Shown in pieces: positions 60,618 to 64,000 of a stretch of DNA of 64,000 nucleotides; position 1 is the first letter of the stretch, and the number at the start of each line of letters is the position of its first letter. The notes beneath the pieces are model-generated. The model was not told the DNA's origin. It made no database searches and saw only the letters and a program-made list of their open reading frames with translations. Position numbers and translations under genes: made by a program. The DNA is from Alcanivorax sp. S6407 (GTDB taxonomy: Bacteria > Pseudomonadota > Gammaproteobacteria > Pseudomonadales > Alcanivoracaceae). Where the stretch lies: assembly GCF_023016115.1 (NCBI RefSeq), contig NZ_JALKBH010000001.1, positions 434,001 to 498,000 on the forward strand, given 5' to 3'.

Positions 60618-61796
60618 TTACTTGCTTAAATACCTCATGGCCTTTTCCAGGCCTTCCAGAGTCAGCGGGAACATGTTGTGTTCCACCAGCTGCTTGATCC
60701 ACTGGGTTGAGGTGGTCATCTGCCAGGCGCGCTCCGGTTCCGGGTTGAGCCACACCACCTTCTCGTAGGTCTCCATGATGCGCTGGAACCACACTGCGCC
60801 GGCCTCATCGTTCCAGTGCTCCACGCTGCCACCCACGGAATTCACCTCGTAGGGGCTCATGGCGGCATCGCCCACAAAGATCACCTTGTAGTCGCTGCCG
60901 TACTTGTGGAGTACGTCCCAGGTGGACATCTTCTCGTCCCAGCGGCGACGGTTATCCTTCCACACGTATTCGTACACGAAGTTATGGAAGTAGAAGTACT
61001 CCATGTGCTTGAACTCTACCCGGGCGGCAGAGAACAGCTCTTCGCAGATCTTGATGAACGGATCCATGGAACCGCCGACATCGAAGAACAGCAGCACCTT
61101 GGCACGGTTTTCCTGCTCGCGACGCATCTTGATGTCGAGCAGACCGGCATTGGCAGCGGTGGAGCGGATGGTGTCGTCCAGATCCAGTTCTTCCTGGTTG
61201 CTGGTACGGGCAAACTTGCGCAGCCGTCGCAGGGCCAACTTGATGTTGCGGGTACCCAGCTCAACAGAATCATCAAGATTACGGAATTCCCGCTTCTCCC
61301 AGACTTTCACGGCCTTCTTGTTCCGGGAAGGCCCGGTCATGCGCACCCCTTCCGGATTGGCGCCGTGGCCACCGAACGGACTGGTACCGCCGGTACCGAC
61401 CCACTTGTTGCCACCCTGATGCCGCTTTTCCTGTTCTTCCAGGCGCTTGCGCAGCTCGTCGAGGATCTTTTCCAGGCTACCGAGCCCCTGTAGCTTCTCG
61501 AACTCCTCCTGGCTCAGGTTCTTTTCCAGTTCCTTGCGCAGCCATTCTTCCGGTATCACCTTGCTGAGCCAGTCCGGCTCCAGCTCCTCCAGCCCTTCAA
61601 AGTAGCTGGCAAAGGCCTGGTCAAAGCGATCATAGAACTTCTCGTCCTTGACCATCACGGCGCGGCTGAGCATGTAGAAATCTTCCACCGAGCCGAACGC
61701 CACGTGGGCGTGTAGCGCGTTGCAGAGATCCAGCAGCTCACGCAACGTTACCGGCACCCGATAACGTCGCAGATTTTCAAAGAAACCAATCAGCAT
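60618..61796 (-). CDS. CoxE-like VWA-domain protein
   Basis: 392 residues. A C-terminal von Willebrand A-type domain with the metal-site motif FFDVGGSM (DxGxS, where DxSxS is usual) and later WNDEAGAVWFQRIM; the N-terminal half is helical (LRELLDLCNALHAHV; KLQGLGSLEKILDELRKRLEEQEKR). Partner of the MoxR AAA+ ATPase encoded 7 bases upstream; such pairs act as chaperone systems inserting cofactors or remodelling complexes. Target unknown. Confidence 0.87.
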   Translation of the reverse strand: MLIGFFENLRRYRVPVTLRELLDLCNALHAHVAFGSVEDFYMLSRAVMVKDEKFYDRFDQAFASYFEGLEELEPDWLSKVIPEEWLRKELEKNLSQEEFEKLQGLGSLEKILDELRKRLEEQEKRHQGGNKWVGTGGTSPFGGHGANPEGVRMTGPSRNKKAVKVWEKREFRNLDDSVELGTRNIKLALRRLRKFARTSNQEELDLDDTIRSTAANAGLLDIKMRREQENRAKVLLFFDVGGSMDPFIKICEELFSAARVEFKHMEYFYFHNFVYEYVWKDNRRRWDEKMSTWDVLHKYGSDYKVIFVGDAAMSPYEVNSVGGSVEHWNDEAGAVWFQRIMETYEKVVWLNPEPERAWQMTTSTQWIKQLVEHNMFPLTLEGLEKAMRYLSK

Positions 61797-61803
61797 GGAG
61801 AAA

Positions 61804-62646
61804 TCAGCTTTCGCGACGGTTCATGAAGGCCAGCCGCTCGAGCAGCTGCACGTCGGATTCGTTCTTCACCAGGGCACCGTACAGCGGCGGAATGGCGCTC
61901 TTGGTATCGCGGTTGCGGAGGATGTCCTCGGGAATATCGTCGGCCATCAACAGCTTCAACCAGTCGATCAGCTCACTGGTGGACGGCTTTTTCTTCAGGC
62001 CCGGCACCTTGCGCAGGTCGAAGAAGATCTGCAGGGCTTCGGTGACCAGGTTCTTCTTGATCTCGGGGTAATGCACATCAACGATGGCCTGCATGGTCTC
62101 GGCATCAGGGAAGTTGATGTAGTGGAAGAAGCAGCGACGCAGGAAGGCGTCGGGCAGCTCTTTCTCGTTATTGGAGGTGATGATCACGATGGGGCGCTGC
62201 TTGGCCTTGATCAGTTCACCCGTCTCGTAAACGTAGAATTCCATGCGATCCAGCTCCTGGAGCAGGTCGTTGGGGAATTCGATATCGGCCTTGTCGATCT
62301 CATCGATCAGCAGCACCACCTGGCCTTCATGGGTAAAGGCTTCCCACAGCTTGCCCTTCTTCAGGTAGTTGGAAACATCTTCCACACCTTCGGCACCCAG
62401 CTGGGAATCACGCAGACGGGATACTGCATCGTACTCGTACAGGCCCTGTTGCGCCTTGGTGGTGGACTTCACGTTCCAGGACAACAGCGGCAGCCCCAGC
62501 GACTCGGCCACCTGCTCGGCCAGCAAGGTCTTGCCGGTGCCGGGCTCGCCCTTGATCAGCAACGGGCGCTTGAGCGCGATGGCGGCATTAACGGCCATTT
62601 TGAGGTCATCAGTGGCGACGTATTGGTCAGTACCCTGAAACTGCAT
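61804..62646 (-). CDS. MoxR-family AAA+ ATPase
   Basis: 280 residues. Walker A KGEPGTGKTLLAEQ, Walker B VVLLIDEIDKAD, sensor IVIITSNNEKELPDAFLRRC with Arg finger. Start MQFQGTDQYVAT at 62646 with GGAG upstream. Forms an operon with the CoxE-like VWA gene. Confidence 0.92.
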   Translation of the reverse strand: MQFQGTDQYVATDDLKMAVNAAIALKRPLLIKGEPGTGKTLLAEQVAESLGLPLLSWNVKSTTKAQQGLYEYDAVSRLRDSQLGAEGVEDVSNYLKKGKLWEAFTHEGQVVLLIDEIDKADIEFPNDLLQELDRMEFYVYETGELIKAKQRPIVIITSNNEKELPDAFLRRCFFHYINFPDAETMQAIVDVHYPEIKKNLVTEALQIFFDLRKVPGLKKKPSTSELIDWLKLLMADDIPEDILRNRDTKSAIPPLYGALVKNESDVQLLERLAFMNRRES

Positions 62647-62774
62647 GAATTTCTCCACTCTTTTGGTGCTTCCGAGACAAGGCTGCCACTCTAACAATCC
62701 CCATTCAGGGCGCAAAGGGCCGTTTGAGCCAAGGAAACAGTGATTTACGTCAGTCCTGTGCCATAATCCGCGCC

Positions 62775-63491
62775 ATGAATCTGCTACTTCTCACACCGGA
62801 ACAACATCTCCATGACGACCATTGGCGTCTTTCAGAGCGCCAGGCCAGCCATGTGCTTGCGATTCTACAGGCTGGCGTGGGAGATACCGTTAAGGCCGGC
62901 ATCCTTGGTGGATCAATGGGATTGGCGGAGATATTGTCGATTAATAACAATGAGATAAGGGTATCTTTTAAGGCGCTTTCTCAACCCGCTGATCCACCCG
63001 GGCTGTCACTGCTGCTGGCCCTGCCCCGCCCCAAGATGCTCAAACGCATCCTGATCGATGCCACCAGCCTGGGCATCAAGCAGATTGCGCTGATCAACAG
63101 CTGGAAAGTGGACAAGAGTTACTGGCAAACCCCCAATCTCAAGGCGGACCTGCTACACGAGAAGATGCTGCTGGGTCTGGAGCAGGCCCGGGACACCCTG
63201 CTGCCGACCCTGACCCTGGCGCCACGGTTCCGCCCCTTTGTGGAAGATGAGCTGGATGCCTGGGCTGGTGATGGGCAGCGAATCCTGGCTCACCCTGGGG
63301 ACTACCCCGCCATGCCTCACAGCCAGACAACCCCGACCACCCTAGCCATTGGCCCCGAAGGCGGCTGGACCGATTACGAGATCGACATGCTGCAGAAACA
63401 GGGGTTCACCTGCCACAGCTTCGGTTCACGCATATTACGCGTAGAAACCGCCCTGCCCGCCCTGATCGGGCGCCTGATGCAACTTCCCTGA
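62775..63491 (+). CDS. rsmE: 16S rRNA m3U1498 methyltransferase RsmE
   Basis: 238 residues. SPOUT-fold methyltransferase: N-terminal PUA-like region (HWRLSERQASHVLAIL), then ALPRPKMLKRILIDATSLGIKQI, and the knot signature LAIGPEGGWTDYEID with FGSRILRVETALPALIGRL. N3-methylates U1498 of 16S rRNA. Start at 62775 (MNLLLLTPEQ) fits family length. Confidence 0.94.
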   Translation: MNLLLLTPEQHLHDDHWRLSERQASHVLAILQAGVGDTVKAGILGGSMGLAEILSINNNEIRVSFKALSQPADPPGLSLLLALPRPKMLKRILIDATSLGIKQIALINSWKVDKSYWQTPNLKADLLHEKMLLGLEQARDTLLPTLTLAPRFRPFVEDELDAWAGDGQRILAHPGDYPAMPHSQTTPTTLAIGPEGGWTDYEIDMLQKQGFTCHSFGSRILRVETALPALIGRLMQLP

Positions 63492-63856
63492 AAACCTTGT
63501 TTTGCCACAGAGATCACCGAGTTCACTGAGGAAAAACATAATCAGGGCAACGCATGCTTGAGCTGTAGGAGCGCCACTGGAGGCGCGAACCGAGCGATAG
63601 CGAGTTTCGAAATCAAAACCCGGCACTCTGTAGGGGAAAAGGGTCTGGCTTTCCAAACTCGCTTCTCATCACTCGTATCAGCCTCGCCGAAATTCAGTGT
63701 CACAGCGGATCACCAGGGTTTTCCTGCGTGATCTCTGTGGTAAACACGCTTTCCCTGCCAACGTCGCTGTTCGGGTGCAAAACCACCCCCTCCCTCGACC
63801 CGCCAAATGAACCCGAGTATCCTTGCGCCTTTCAAAAAAACCGGGAACTGAAACAC
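63492..63856. other. 365-base repeat-rich gap
   Basis: No gene. Contains GTAGGAGCGCC...GGCGCGAACCGAGC, similar to the element at about 792-880, and an ACTCGCTTCTCATCACTCG string of the family at 3213-3292. Possible degenerate REP elements. Confidence 0.5.
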
Positions 63857-64000
63857 ATGCAGCAACGCTACCTGGCGCATCTGGACGGACTCCGGGCCAT
63901 TGCCGTAGGACTTGTTGTGGTTTACCACGCGGGCCTTGGCGTCTTCGGGGCCGGTTTCATTGGTGTTGATGTCTTCTTTGTTCTTTCCGGGTTCCTGATT
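63857..64000 (+). CDS. Acyltransferase-3 (OafA/YrhL-like), cut by window edge
   Basis: First 48 residues only. [21 protein letters not shown] and [16 protein letters not shown] are the classic opening of membrane acyltransferases that modify surface polysaccharides. The rest lies beyond the window. Confidence 0.88.
   Translation, partial: MQQRYLAHLDGLRAIAVGLVVVYHAGLGVFGAGFIGVDVFFVLSGFLI

Overview
The window looks like chromosome of a marine hydrocarbon-degrading gammaproteobacterium, most likely Alcanivorax or a close relative. The evidence is a CYP153 alkane hydroxylase operon, an AlmA-type long-chain alkane monooxygenase, a FadL-type porin and a DcaP-type porin, beside a Pseudomonas-like cbb3 oxidase/Anr locus. 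The genus is inferred from gene content, not from a search.

Left core (1-15992): 3' end of corA, a metallo-beta-lactamase-fold hydrolase, a small membrane protein, yaaA, a coiled-coil protein, then a leftward micro-oxic block: tandem universal stress protein, anr (FNR-type regulator), hemN, a SafE/TauE-like membrane protein, ccoS, ccoI, ccoH, ccoG, ccoP, ccoQ, ccoO and ccoN. Perfect FNR/Anr boxes lie in front of hemN and ccoN, at about -41 from candidate -10 elements. A small DUF3147-like gene follows.

Mobile island (15998-57510, about 41.5 kb): the ends are 24-bp inverted repeats (23/24 identical, starting TGGCCGACCAACTAAA) flanked by a 5-bp duplication CCAGC. Inside lies a tnsA-tnsB-tnsC-tniQ operon, so the island is best read as a Tn7-like transposon. 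It also carries two tyrosine recombinases and a 1298-residue DUF4365-like/TPR/possible PIN protein, which is a candidate undescribed defence effector. The rest is hydrocarbon cargo: (i) a CYP153 operon (ferredoxin, P450, GMC dehydrogenase, ferredoxin reductase) facing an AraC regulator; (ii) a TetR regulator; (iii) an operon of PF10118 protein, SDR, alpha/beta hydrolase and Baeyer-Villiger-type monooxygenase; (iv) a FadL porin and a giant Ig-like lipoprotein; (v) an operon of alpha/beta hydrolase, AlmA, SDR and PF10118 protein; (vi) a seven-gene leftward operon of PF10118 protein, BtrH-like protein, double-hotdog thioesterase, acyl-CoA ligase, two acyl-CoA dehydrogenases and GMC dehydrogenase. 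Four copies of a TTGGTTnnnnAACCAA-type operator precede units iii-vi, pointing to one TetR-controlled regulon. An IS1595-type transposase remnant sits near the right end.

Right core (57538-64000): a gene-poor stretch with REP-like palindromes, a DcaP-like porin, a conserved hypothetical gene, a CoxE-like VWA protein with a MoxR AAA ATPase, rsmE, and the start of an acyltransferase-3 gene cut by the window edge.

Together the cargo could bring hydrocarbon across the outer membrane, oxidise it terminally (CYP153, AlmA) or subterminally (ketone to ester to alcohol and acid), activate the acid to acyl-CoA and begin beta-oxidation.
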